Origin: Candidatus Cloacimonadota bacterium
Lineage (GTDB): Bacteria > Cloacimonadota > Cloacimonadia > Cloacimonadales > Cloacimonadaceae
Assembly: GCA_030154085.1 (NCBI GenBank)
Contig: JASKKR010000018.1
Location: forward strand, 1 to 41,267
DNA: 41,267 nucleotides
Reading direction: 5' to 3'
The position numbers were made by a program, and so were the translations under genes. This document shows positions 1 through 8,459 of this stretch, one piece after another. The notes beneath the pieces were generated by a model, which saw nothing but the letters and a program-made list of their open reading frames with translations, ran no database searches and was not told the origin of the DNA. Numbering within the stretch: position 1 is the stretch's first letter; the number at the start of each line of letters is the position of its first letter.

Positions 1-342
1 AACAAATTAGAAGGGATCCGCCATGATAAATACCCAAACTATAGCGATAATGACTTCGAATCAGATATCAAAAAACACGGAAAGGATTTCGGAATCAATT
101 CAAAGCAGCAGTTCCTTCAAAAAGCACGAGATATCTACAAAAACCCTGACAATATCCGCTGCCAGATGTATAAAGGGCAGCTCCAGTTTACCTTCTATTC
201 CCAAACCCACGGCGGCTATGTCGTCGCCGATACCAATGGCGTCATCAGAGGATGCTTCGCGCATGACAAACCAGGATCCATCGCTAAGTGTCTCGAAAAC
301 ACTGAAAACCAATACTACAATATCAAAGGAGTTTCAAAATGA
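1..342 (+). CDS. C-terminal end of a probable polymorphic-toxin nuclease domain (5' partial)
   Basis: The reading frame is open from base 1 to a TGA at 340-342, giving 113 residues with no start in the window, so the N-terminal part lies outside. The visible part has a helical segment with KHGKDFGI followed by QQFLQKARDIY, then beta-strand-like pieces (QLQFTFYS, GGYVVAD, GVIRGCFA). A 'KHGK-F-G...Y/F..A' helix before short strands is the arrangement I know from BECR-fold (barnase/EndoU/colicin E5-D/RelE) toxin tips and phage-borne relatives. The assignment rests on pattern memory, not a search. The stop overlaps the next start as ATGA, which fits a toxin-immunity pair. Another frame (23-349) is also open but lacks sensible composition and does not couple to the next gene. 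A stand-alone hypothetical protein remains possible. Confidence 0.55.
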   Translation, partial: NKLEGIRHDKYPNYSDNDFESDIKKHGKDFGINSKQQFLQKARDIYKNPDNIRCQMYKGQLQFTFYSQTHGGYVVADTNGVIRGCFAHDKPGSIAKCLENTENQYYNIKGVSK

Positions 343-635
343 AGAATAGACCTGCAAATGACACCGATCCCATGTACCTCGATGCCTTCAAATACGCTCT
401 CGAAGCAAAATGTGTCTTCAGACCTGACGAGTATATGACCATGTGCATGAATATGTCAGATGAAGACGAATTACCCTTCTCAGAAGGCTCTCAAGACCTC
501 TACAATGCTATTCTTGCTTGCCAGCAGCTTATCTTAGACCCTCCATACAACTACGTTATCAGCTATATTAAGCCTTATAGAGAAAAGTATAGCATACCCC
601 GCTCGCACTTCTGGTGGTATATCGACGAGCTCTGA
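339..635 (+). CDS. small acidic protein, candidate immunity protein
   Basis: 98 residues from an ATG at 339 that shares ATGA with the upstream stop; GGAG at 329-332 supplies the ribosome site. The protein is soluble, with no signal peptide or membrane segment. It is acidic (SDEDELPF in the middle) and rich in Tyr, Met and Cys, and ends with an aromatic cluster (HFWWYIDEL). I do not recognise a family. Its size, charge and translational coupling to a toxin-like C-terminus are what immunity proteins of contact-dependent or secreted polymorphic toxins usually show, so that role is inferred from context only. A strong intrinsic terminator follows within 30 bases, so the pair ends a transcription unit. 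Confidence 0.55.
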   Translation: MKNRPANDTDPMYLDAFKYALEAKCVFRPDEYMTMCMNMSDEDELPFSEGSQDLYNAILACQQLILDPPYNYVISYIKPYREKYSIPRSHFWWYIDEL

Positions 636-662
636 CCTCACTCCTCTCATACCATAATGTAA

Positions 663-689
663 GAGCCCCTTTCACGGGGCTCGCTTTTT
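663..689 (+). terminator. intrinsic terminator after the toxin/immunity-like pair
   Basis: A perfect 7-bp stem GAGCCCC / GGGGCTC (663-669 with 676-682) closes a 6-base loop and is followed two bases later by a run of five T (685-689). It lies 28 bases after the stop of the small acidic protein. Confidence 0.8.
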
Positions 690-1164
690 GCTCAAAACCA
701 CCCATTCCACTCTCCAACCCTCTGCGATCGCAAGGCCATCCCCGTTCTTCTTTCCAGTTTCTCTCTCTCCATCTCATCACTCATCCGCAGGTTTCACTTG
801 ATTCACATAGTTCACTTGGAAGTACCGGCGCTCGCCGTAGCGCCAAATAATTTTGCATGGTTCACATAGCTTCGCATTAGACAACATAGCTTCGCATAGT
901 TCGCATATATGGCTATTCTCCTACCTCCTTTGGCGAGATTTCTCCCTGAAATGGCCAGATTTCTCCCTGAGCTGTCAATTTTTCTCGCCAACTACCAAAA
1001 ACCACTGCACCCCCAAAATCCAATGCAACCAATCCTAAAACCCTATTATTCCCACACTTTACAAATTTCTCGCCAAACAAACTCCCCATTCCTCACCATC
1101 CCAAATTATTTCTCGCCAACCAATATCTCCAATAACATCACATAACCCCTTATATCCCACCTAT
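690..1164. repeat. gene-free stretch with short repeated motifs
   Basis: No convincing gene is present on either strand. Short motifs recur: ACATAGCTTCGCAT at 864-877 and 884-897; AGATTTCTCCCTGA at 936-949 and 957-970; TTTCTCGCCAA at 981-991, 1066-1076 and 1109-1119. TTGGCGAGA at 930-938 is the reverse complement of part of the last motif, so 930-991 can fold. The plus strand of 980-1164 is strikingly C- and A-rich and poor in G. The ATTTCTCCCT motif appears again inside the last codons of the truncated glucan synthase (about 1180-1190), which suggests the foreign tail of that protein belongs to this repeat-bearing DNA. Confidence 0.6.
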
Positions 1165-4100
1165 TTACACCCATACACCAATTTCTCCCTCTATCTGTCC
1201 CCCCTTATCACTGCCGGTAAGGGTTGAATTATCAATACCTGCTTTGCCAACCAGGGCTTGCGGATTGGCAACAGTGTTTCCCCTGCCGATAAATTTTGCC
1301 CTGTCTGTTTCGTAAGACACATCTTGGATCTTAGCTCCGTGCACTGCCATCAAATGCAACATCCATGGTTCCAATTCATTCTGAGAACGTGGCCGGCGGG
1401 TGCAGAGGATGGCCCGGGACTTTGGAATGATTTCGGTTTGGACAAATAAGTTGCTAAAAGCTGGATGCAGTGCGTCTGCTGCCTGTGGGGCCAAAACCAC
1501 TTCGGCATAGCTGGTGATTTCTATTACCCGGCTGTTCCGTGAACGGTTAGTAATGCGAAGACGACGCAATTCAATATCATCTTCAGCAGAAACTGCAATC
1601 TCAGTATGAGTGTCATAACCATGGTCTCTGCCCAGAAATTCTGCCCGTCCCTCAGAGAAAATTGCTTCAAAGTGTTTGGATGGTTTCAGAGTAGGCTGAT
1701 ATGTGGCAGACCAGAATTCATTGCTGGCTACATCGCGGATATAGCAAAACATACCCCAGTTATCACAGGTTCGGTCTTCCCGCCAACGTGTAACTGCAAG
1801 GTTTTTCCAACGGCTATAACCTCCTCCGGCATTGGTAACCAATACATGATACCGTCCGTTGGATAGCAAGGCCACTTCCGGATTTGGAGTATCTGGGGTA
1901 GAAAAAACCCGTATGGGTGTTTCGCTTGAAGCAGAGGGAATAAACTGTTCCGTCAGCCTGGTTGTTCGCACATAATGCGCAGTTGCTTTGGGAACTCGTT
2001 CCTGCAACAAAAGCATGGTAGCCTGGAACAAAGAATCAGCTTCAAATCTCTTTTGCATAGGGCGGTCTAAGAGCAGATATGCCAATGCTAAAAGACTCAT
2101 TCCCTGATGGTGCGCCATGAAAGATTTTATTACGACATGGGTTTGGCCGCGGGGCAAACGCGCAGGTGTGTAGTCAATTGCTTCGTAAAAGCCATAATTT
2201 GCTTCAAATCCGTCCGTTGCAAGCCGCTCCAGATTTTGGCAGGATTCCTCTGGAGCCACCATCAACGCCAGAACCGAGGCATAGGGAGCCACCACAAGGT
2301 CTTCGGAAAGACCGCGTTTAAGTCCCAGACCTGGAACCCCAAAGGCACGGTATTGGTAATTTAAATGCACATCTATGGCGTTGTAGCCGCTTTCGGAAAT
2401 TCCCCAGGGGACAGAGCGTCTTTTACCATAGTCAATTTGCCTTGCCACAGCCGTTTTGTAAGTCTGGTCAAGGAGTGTGTTCTTGTATGTGGGCATCACC
2501 AGGAGTGGCATCAGATATTCAAACATCGAGCCGCTCCAGGATAGCAGGATAGGGTCTCCACTGGCTGTTGTGAGCAAGCGTCCAAGGGCAAACCAACTCT
2601 CCTGCGGGATTTTTCCCTGCGCAATTGCCACAAAACTGGAAAACCTGGCTTCCGAAGCCAAAAGGTCATAATAGCTGGAGTCTTGCTGGTGTTCACTTAC
2701 ATTAAAGCCAATAGACAGCAAATGCCGTTTTTTATCATAAAGAAAGTCATAATCCATCTTGGAAAATTCTATGCACAGCCAAGCAAGCTCATCAATGATA
2801 GTGAGTCTGGTTTTGGCGTGCTGGCTGGCTACCTTGATTAGGTTTTGCAGTTCGGACAGCCAGGCTTTATCAGTAGGTTTTACAACAGATTTCAGGTGTT
2901 GGGTGATTATAGGCATTAGCTTGGTTTCCAGCCCTGCCAGTTCGTTCAGAGTTGGAATATGGTCCAGACACAACAAATCATGGGGTAGGTTGTATTTCGT
3001 GAGATGATCTGTCCAGGGAGCCAGAAATGCCAATTCACTCAAGGCATCATGGCATTGCCCCATAAAAGCTCGTGCCCACCATAGTACTAAACTATTCGGG
3101 CTTAGTTCAAGAGCTTCTACTGCGGAAACAATTGCAGAGGCAGATTTTTCCAGTTCCCCAAAGCATTGCCGCGCAGCAGAAAGCGAATCAGGAGGCGAAG
3201 CGATCTTAGAGTCCAGTTGCTGCCAGAGCTGGGTAAGCTGGGACAATATGTGTGGCTCAGGTGCCAAAGCTAATTCATCAGACAGAATTCCCAATGTATC
3301 AGCCAGGCTATCCAGCCAGCGATTTCCCAGAATTATATCATTAGGCAACCCGCGCAATCCATTTTGCAAAACAATCAAATGGCCTGCCAAATTTCCGCTA
3401 TCTACAGACGAAATGTATAAAGGCTTCAGGGCGTGTAAGGTTTGTGTGTCATACCAATTGAAAAAATGACCATGGTATTTATCCAATTTTTCCATAGTAT
3501 GAAGTGTTTGCGCAGAACGCTGCAAAAGTTGCCCGGTCGAGATATAGCCAAAATCGTAGGCTGACAGATTTGCCAGCAGTGAAAGCCCTATATTGGTAGG
3601 GGAAGTCCGATGGGCAATCACGGGAGCGGGATACTCCTGGAAGTTATCTGGGGGAAGCCAGTTTTGTTCCGCGGTAACGAAGGTTTCAAAGAATGCCCAG
3701 GTTTTACGGGACAGTTTTCTGAGAAAAGTAATCTGTTTAGTGCTCAACTTTGCCTCATGCTGAGTCAGAGGACGGCTAATCCACCATGCAATAGCGGGTG
3801 AAACAAACCAAAGGAGCAGGATGGGTGCCGCCATTCCCAGCTGGTTCGGATTTCTGAACGCAAGAACTGTAATAGTAACAAGACTTAGCAGAGGCGCAAA
3901 CCACATGGTTCTGTAGGAAGAGCCTAAAGCGGTTCGTTTATTGTTACCTGTTTCTCCCGAAGGATTCCATTCCAAAAGATGCCTATGTGAAATCAATGTT
4001 CGCCAGATAGTTCGTAGTACAGCATCCAGGCTGAAGAATGCTTCGTAGGGCAGGCAGATGATTGTAAATAAAACCTCCAATATGGCTCGCCGTAGTGAAT

Positions 4101-6780
4101 TCATTTCAGCTGCCAGATGTTCTTTCAAAGATACATCTGCTGGTTTCTGAAACAGTTTTAGAAAAGCTGCAGCCAAGGTTGGGACAATGATGATGCTGAT
4201 AATCGTCAAAGTCCAGTGCAGAGCTGTAGGAAAAACTATCCAACCTGCAAGAAGTAACAGGGTGAGTGCAGCAGATGTCAAGCTGCGCCGCAGGTTATCA
4301 AAGATCTTCCAACGGGACAGGAAAGAGATGGGATTCTTGATCAGATGTGAATCAGCACTTGGGATGAACGGCATCACCCATTGGGCAATTTGCCAGTCAC
4401 CGCGGATCCAGCGATGCCGCCGGTGGACATCTGCAATATATTGTGCGGGAAACTCCTCATACAATTGCACATCACTCACTAAGCCTGACCGTGCATAACT
4501 GCCTTCCAGCAGGTCGTGACTCAGAATCCTGTTTTCGGGAAAACGACCCCCCAAAGCCTGTTCAAAGGCGTCAATATCGTAAATGCCTTTGCCGATGTAA
4601 GAACCTTCTGCAAATAAATCCTGATAAACATCTGAAACTGATCGTGTATAAGGGTCTATTCCAGGTTCACTTGCTCCCATGCGGACATACAAAGAGCGGT
4701 TGGAACCAGGTAAACTAATTGCCACCTGCGGTTGCAGAATGCCATATCCAGCTGTTACTCTTTGTCGCGATTCATCGTAATAAGGTCGGTTCAGTGGATG
4801 TGCCATGGTGCCAATCAATTGCCTTGCTGAGTCACGCACCAACTGAGTATCGGTATCCAGGGTGATTACATACTTCGCACCCAGCAGAATTTTTGTATCT
4901 CCCACAATAAGTGAGAAGCTCTCCTGAGAGCCACCCTGCAAAATTCTATTCAAATCAGTTAGCTTTCCGCGTTTCCGTTCGTATCCCATCCAGATTTTTT
5001 CTCTCGGGTTCCAGCGGCGCGGTCTATGAAACAGGAAGAAAGTATCACTTCCCGGATGGCTGTATTGCTCATTTAGTTCTGCAATTCTTTGGCTAACAAG
5101 CAGCAGCAGTGATTCATCTTCGGGCAGGGATTCTGTAGCTGAATCACAAAAATCTGTTAGCAAGCCAAAGTGCAGATAGTCGTCCTGATTCGCCAGAAAA
5201 CGTATTTCCAAGGCTTTGATTAAATCCTCGATGTTTTGGGGGCTTGTAAGCATAGTTGGAATAACTACCAGAGTGCGCAAGTCCGCAGGAATCCCTTTGG
5301 AGAAATCCAAACGAGGTAAAAGCAGCGGTTTGGATAGCATTGTAGCCATCCAGTTTACCAGTGCCACAGCCAGTTGCGCTGTTCCAATGAACAGGAGCAA
5401 TCCCAGCAAAAACAAAGCCCAGCCCTGAAGTCCGTCTATGTATGCTTTCATTACCAGACAACCTGTAAAGAAGGTGGTAAGTAGTAGAATGGATCCCACA
5501 TATAGCAGAGTTGGGTATTTATGACAGAATTTGCCCAATTGTTCAGTTAGAGGGATGTGGGCTTTTATGCTTTGTTGTAATTTGGTCAAACCTTTGTCAA
5601 TCAGATAGAAACCTACATGTGCCGTGCGATCATCACCACCTTTGTTGGTTGCACTGTTTTGTGCCAGATCGATTGCAGCTTGTGCCACCTCCATTTCAGA
5701 GCTGTGGCTACTTCTGGCTAACTTTTCAATTATGTGCCGATAGTTGTCCCGCGTAGTAAAATCCATTTTCCCATAAACATCGGCTGGATCATTAAACAAT
5801 GTCCTCTCGACCATGCTCATGGATTCTACAAATTCACGCCAGTCAATTGCACTCAAGATGCGTAAACTGCCAATACAATTGCTGATAGTAACCTGGTCGG
5901 CTGCCAATTGTTGATTTTCAGAGCGGACCATATGCTCAATCGTAAGCCCGGACTCAGACAATCTCTGTTCAATCCAGTTCAAAGGCAAAGAAAGAATAGG
6001 CACCTGACCCTGAAGGTTGTGAGCCAGTTCTGCCACAAAGGAACTTACCATGGGAGGATTGGAGCGTGCCATATCTGCAATTACTAGAATCAGGTTTTGG
6101 GGATCCTTGGCTGCTATATCAGTAATCTGCTTAACCCAATATTCAGCTTTCAGACGATACATTCGGTCGGCAGCAATCCGGACAGCCACGCGCCTGAGAT
6201 TTTCCATCAGGGCCAGACGGAGCATGATGGGAATCGCCCAAAGTTCGCCCAATTTTAGAATGTTGACCGATTGGTAGGCTTCCACAAAGCTGCTGAGGTT
6301 TTCCAGATCAACCCTACCATCACCATGGGAAATTGTTTCCAGTGCAATATCATAAACTCGAGGATATCCTGCCAAAGCACCGTTTGCCAAATTTGGCAGT
6401 TCACGGCTGTAACTTTTGGGGAAGTGATGTTTTGCCGTTCGGATTTGCTCTTCAATCAGGTAAAAATTGTCCAGCAACCATTCTCCGGCAGGAGCAATCT
6501 GCCTGTCTGCCAACACGTCTTCCATCAGCAAATCATACACTTCCAGCAGAAAGCTTTCATTTTCGGCAAGCCGTTTCAACAGCATCCCCTTATGATGTCC
6601 GGTAGCAACTTTATGAATTTCCGCCAAGTTTTTTCCATGTAGTCTCATTTGGTCAGCACTAAACAGCTCTGCCCGTAAAGGCAGCTCATCAAAAGTGAAT
6701 TTAGAGGTAGGATCCGTTCCAGATAAAACGTTCCAGATATTCACGATGCTGTCATGAAAAGCCTTGCTGCTAAATGTCAA
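1165..6780 (-). CDS. cyclic beta-1,2-glucan synthase, C-terminally truncated
   Basis: 1871 residues, starting at TTG (6780) with AAAGGAG nine bases upstream. Membrane segments lie near 424-477, 830-876 and 983-1003. The GT84 glycosyltransferase region has D642-T-D644 and an HRRHRWIRGDW motif near 786-796. A glycoamylase-like domain, the cyclisation module of these enzymes, spans about 1467-1571 (DVHLNYQYRAFG ... FMAHHQGMSLLALAYLL). From about 1620 the sequence is the beta-sandwich that opens the GH94 phosphorylase part (VFSTPDTPNPEVALLSNGRYH). The family makes cyclic beta-1,2-glucans from UDP-glucose at the inner membrane; Rhizobium and Brucella NdvB/Cgs are about 2800 residues. Here the protein ends shortly after NPQAL, without the second sandwich and the (alpha/alpha)6 phosphorylase domain. 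Loss of that domain should affect chain-length control. Whether the remnant is active is unknown. Confidence 0.88.
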   Translation of the reverse strand: MTFSSKAFHDSIVNIWNVLSGTDPTSKFTFDELPLRAELFSADQMRLHGKNLAEIHKVATGHHKGMLLKRLAENESFLLEVYDLLMEDVLADRQIAPAGEWLLDNFYLIEEQIRTAKHHFPKSYSRELPNLANGALAGYPRVYDIALETISHGDGRVDLENLSSFVEAYQSVNILKLGELWAIPIMLRLALMENLRRVAVRIAADRMYRLKAEYWVKQITDIAAKDPQNLILVIADMARSNPPMVSSFVAELAHNLQGQVPILSLPLNWIEQRLSESGLTIEHMVRSENQQLAADQVTISNCIGSLRILSAIDWREFVESMSMVERTLFNDPADVYGKMDFTTRDNYRHIIEKLARSSHSSEMEVAQAAIDLAQNSATNKGGDDRTAHVGFYLIDKGLTKLQQSIKAHIPLTEQLGKFCHKYPTLLYVGSILLLTTFFTGCLVMKAYIDGLQGWALFLLGLLLFIGTAQLAVALVNWMATMLSKPLLLPRLDFSKGIPADLRTLVVIPTMLTSPQNIEDLIKALEIRFLANQDDYLHFGLLTDFCDSATESLPEDESLLLLVSQRIAELNEQYSHPGSDTFFLFHRPRRWNPREKIWMGYERKRGKLTDLNRILQGGSQESFSLIVGDTKILLGAKYVITLDTDTQLVRDSARQLIGTMAHPLNRPYYDESRQRVTAGYGILQPQVAISLPGSNRSLYVRMGASEPGIDPYTRSVSDVYQDLFAEGSYIGKGIYDIDAFEQALGGRFPENRILSHDLLEGSYARSGLVSDVQLYEEFPAQYIADVHRRHRWIRGDWQIAQWVMPFIPSADSHLIKNPISFLSRWKIFDNLRRSLTSAALTLLLLAGWIVFPTALHWTLTIISIIIVPTLAAAFLKLFQKPADVSLKEHLAAEMNSLRRAILEVLFTIICLPYEAFFSLDAVLRTIWRTLISHRHLLEWNPSGETGNNKRTALGSSYRTMWFAPLLSLVTITVLAFRNPNQLGMAAPILLLWFVSPAIAWWISRPLTQHEAKLSTKQITFLRKLSRKTWAFFETFVTAEQNWLPPDNFQEYPAPVIAHRTSPTNIGLSLLANLSAYDFGYISTGQLLQRSAQTLHTMEKLDKYHGHFFNWYDTQTLHALKPLYISSVDSGNLAGHLIVLQNGLRGLPNDIILGNRWLDSLADTLGILSDELALAPEPHILSQLTQLWQQLDSKIASPPDSLSAARQCFGELEKSASAIVSAVEALELSPNSLVLWWARAFMGQCHDALSELAFLAPWTDHLTKYNLPHDLLCLDHIPTLNELAGLETKLMPIITQHLKSVVKPTDKAWLSELQNLIKVASQHAKTRLTIIDELAWLCIEFSKMDYDFLYDKKRHLLSIGFNVSEHQQDSSYYDLLASEARFSSFVAIAQGKIPQESWFALGRLLTTASGDPILLSWSGSMFEYLMPLLVMPTYKNTLLDQTYKTAVARQIDYGKRRSVPWGISESGYNAIDVHLNYQYRAFGVPGLGLKRGLSEDLVVAPYASVLALMVAPEESCQNLERLATDGFEANYGFYEAIDYTPARLPRGQTHVVIKSFMAHHQGMSLLALAYLLLDRPMQKRFEADSLFQATMLLLQERVPKATAHYVRTTRLTEQFIPSASSETPIRVFSTPDTPNPEVALLSNGRYHVLVTNAGGGYSRWKNLAVTRWREDRTCDNWGMFCYIRDVASNEFWSATYQPTLKPSKHFEAIFSEGRAEFLGRDHGYDTHTEIAVSAEDDIELRRLRITNRSRNSRVIEITSYAEVVLAPQAADALHPAFSNLFVQTEIIPKSRAILCTRRPRSQNELEPWMLHLMAVHGAKIQDVSYETDRAKFIGRGNTVANPQALVGKAGIDNSTLTGSDKGGQIEGEIGVWV

Positions 6781-7143
6781 TGTAAGTAACTCCTTTTGTT
6801 GGGAATAAAGATGGTTATATAGATATGATACTCAATATCAACTTTGAGGCAGTGGTTATCTGTATTAGACAGTTGATTTTTTGAGGATAAGAAAGCTGTT
6901 ACTAAGTTTTTTGCTGTCATATTATTTTCAAAGGCGGTTAGGGCTCATTAAACTGTCTAACCAATTGCTATGTTTATACTTATAAAGAGTGATGACGCTC
7001 TGATCTTTCATGTAACTCCCTCTAATGGTTACTTTTATTTCTGCGGTAACACACCACCCGCTTTTTGAGTTTAACCCTCTATGATAAGACGCTCTCACAA
7101 CCTGCCATGAACAGATAGAGGTTGGGAAGAATCCATTACTGGC

Positions 7144-7205
7144 TTCCCTCCAGCCGAACCGTACGTGCAGTTCTCCTGCATACGGCTTTCCAGAAAACAG
7201 GTTGC
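7144..7205 (-). mobile_element. group II intron remnant (conserved hairpin)
   Basis: On the minus strand AAGCCGTATGCAG-GAGAA-CTGCACGTACGGTTC forms CCGTATGCAG paired with CTGCA and TACGG, with a two-base CG bulge (plus-strand 7159-7185), followed by a GGAGGGAAG-like segment. This hairpin and its flanks match the form I know from bacterial group II introns near their reverse-transcriptase gene. No reverse transcriptase frame and no domain V were found next to it, so only a fragment would be left. Identification is from memory of the motif. Confidence 0.5.
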
Positions 7206-7434
7206 TCAATTAAGAGACCTGCATAATTTCTCGCGGGTTTTGATGAATGAGAAGAACCCGCGACTATCAATGGTCTTGTTTGGGTAACGGATATTATCTG
7301 TGTTATTCAGAAAATACCGGACTAAACAAAGGAGATAAGATGGATACCCAGACCCCTCCCGAAGAGAAACCTGCCGTCTTGTGGGTAAAAATACAGAAAC
7401 GATAACCAACCGGGGATGCCGCACTAGACATCCC

Positions 7435-7544
7435 CTTATTAATCTAGTTCTGTTAACCATGGCGTCATAACACTGAGGCAAGCATGGCGAGTTCATTGGC
7501 GGATCAGCTTATTAATCTAGTTCTGTTAACCATGGCGTCATAAC
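7435..7544. repeat. perfect 37-base direct repeat with a 36-base spacer
   Basis: Copy 1 is 7435-7471 and copy 2 is 7508-7544. Both begin CTTATTAATCTAG and end CCATGGCGTCATAAC and are identical at all 37 positions. The 36-base spacer (7472-7507) is unique. The lengths mimic a one-spacer CRISPR unit, but no cas gene is nearby and there is no third copy. A duplicated target or recombination site at the edge of the intron-like debris is equally possible. Confidence 0.75.
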
Positions 7545-7553
7545 GCTCGGTTG

Positions 7554-7592
7554 AGGGCAATATTGCCGCTTGGGTGCAGTGAATATTGCCCT
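7554..7592. repeat. perfect 11-bp inverted repeat downstream of the barrel gene
   Basis: AGGGCAATATT (7554-7564) and AATATTGCCCT (7582-7592) are exact reverse complements around a 17-base loop. It starts 11 bases after the stop of the minus-strand outer-membrane gene, where a terminator would sit. No T-run follows on that strand, so it may be a factor-dependent terminator, an mRNA 3' stabiliser or an element end. Confidence 0.55.
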
Positions 7593-7602
7593 TCAAGGCG
7601 AG

Positions 7603-8103
7603 TTATATTTTTAAAGTAATTCCCAGCTTCCCGCCGTTAAAGGCGTTACCACCACCGAATTCGAGATTAACGCCCACCTTATCTGTAAAGAAGTAGCGTC
7701 CTCCGATTTGAGCTGCCACGCCCAACTCTGAATCATGATCTCCGGGATAGTCGTTCGGATTGTTAAAGAAATAGTAGCCAAGATTGAGCCCGGCATAGAA
7801 ATCCCAATCCTGCGGGATATTCAGGATATAATTGAAATGGTAATTCACATTTCCGGATATCCCTATTATGGAGTGGTCATAATGTTCGTTGTGGTAATTT
7901 TCTTCCCAAGAGCGAAAGGACAGTTCTCCGCCCAAACTAACGTCTCTACTAATCCCGAAATCCATTCCGATATAAACCGGTACTCCCCATTCGGAAAGGC
8001 CGACTCCGGCATTAAGTTGTTTTCCGCCACGACCCACAGGGGCCTGGGCAAAGATCGCCGCTACAGCAACGATCAGTCCTAAGGTAAATAATAATTTCTT
8101 CAT
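7603..8103 (-). CDS. small outer-membrane beta-barrel protein
   Basis: 166 residues with a clean signal peptide (MKKLLFTLGLIVAVAAIFAQA) and AAGGAAA before the ATG. The mature part has alternating polar and apolar strands with aromatic girdles (VNYHFNYIL, DWDFYAGLNLGYYF, GVNLEFGGG) and ends in GKLGITLKI, a beta-signal-like last strand. Size and pattern fit the eight-stranded OmpA/OmpW/opacity-type barrels (OMP_b-brl class). No ligand or partner can be read from it. The gene stands alone between debris and the dnaE promoter region, on the opposite strand to dnaE, with a palindrome (8231-8242) about 130 bases upstream that may control it. Confidence 0.7.
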   Translation of the reverse strand: MKKLLFTLGLIVAVAAIFAQAPVGRGGKQLNAGVGLSEWGVPVYIGMDFGISRDVSLGGELSFRSWEENYHNEHYDHSIIGISGNVNYHFNYILNIPQDWDFYAGLNLGYYFFNNPNDYPGDHDSELGVAAQIGGRYFFTDKVGVNLEFGGGNAFNGGKLGITLKI

Positions 8104-8230
8104 GTTTCCTTCTTGATTACTTATTTCAGTTGATTGATTTTCCTTGTTGTCTGCAAAGCCGGGAGCTCTCGGAATTATGGGTCCGGAGCATCACTGCCAC
8201 AAGGGATGATGCCAAATATAATTTGTACTT

Positions 8231-8242
8231 TGTCAATTGACA
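8231..8242. promoter_or_regulatory. 12-base palindrome TGTCAATTGACA, possible -35/operator
   Basis: A perfect palindrome in the 506-base gap between the barrel gene (minus) and dnaE (plus). It presents TTGACA on both strands. On the minus strand it is followed by TATATTTG (plus-strand 8213-8220), which fits the Bacteroidota -7 element TAnnTTTG, although the spacing to the -35-like TTG is short. Read as a possible promoter or operator of the barrel gene. Confidence 0.3.
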
Positions 8243-8459
8243 TTGTCTAATGAAAAACATAACCACAACCAACCTGAAAGCAAGTTATTTTTTTTCTTGC
8301 AGTTATGCTACTTAGTACCACATCGTATACAGCCTTCAGACCATGCATAGAATGCCCTCCAAGTTGTGGAATTACCGGCCGGTGCTCCCCACGATATTTT
8401 TTATGCTATATTAATTAATAGGTAGATATTAGTCCCATGATCGTCGCTTGCTAAAGCCG

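Larger units (their letters stand above)
6781..7602. other. 820-base gene-free stretch with mobile-element traces
   Basis: No protein I can support. It holds a group II intron-like hairpin (7159-7185), a small hairpin GGGGATG / CATCCCC (7412-7418 with 7429-7435), a perfect 37-base direct repeat (7435-7471, 7508-7544) and a perfect inverted repeat (7554-7592). Open frames on the minus strand at 6928-7209 and 7206-7496 read through these structures and look like translations of intron RNA rather than genes. Confidence 0.6.

Noticed and set aside
23-349. Ser/Thr-rich open frame at the left edge
   Set aside because: It overlaps the frame-1 toxin-like sequence, has low-complexity composition and does not couple to the next gene.
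614-1145. Plus-strand open frames in the gene-free region after the immunity-like gene
   Set aside because: They start inside or over the terminator, have biased composition from C/A-rich repeat DNA and lack ribosome sites.
2107-6642. Many plus-strand open frames opposite the glucan synthase
   Set aside because: They are antisense shadows of a long, motif-bearing gene.
6928-7496. Two minus-strand open frames of about 95 residues
   Set aside because: They run through the group II intron-like hairpin and the 37-base repeat; the residues look like translated structured RNA.
7435-7544. CRISPR array
   Set aside because: Only two repeats and one spacer, no cas genes in the window, and the repeat lacks a typical GAAAC-like end; kept as a repeat and a finding only.
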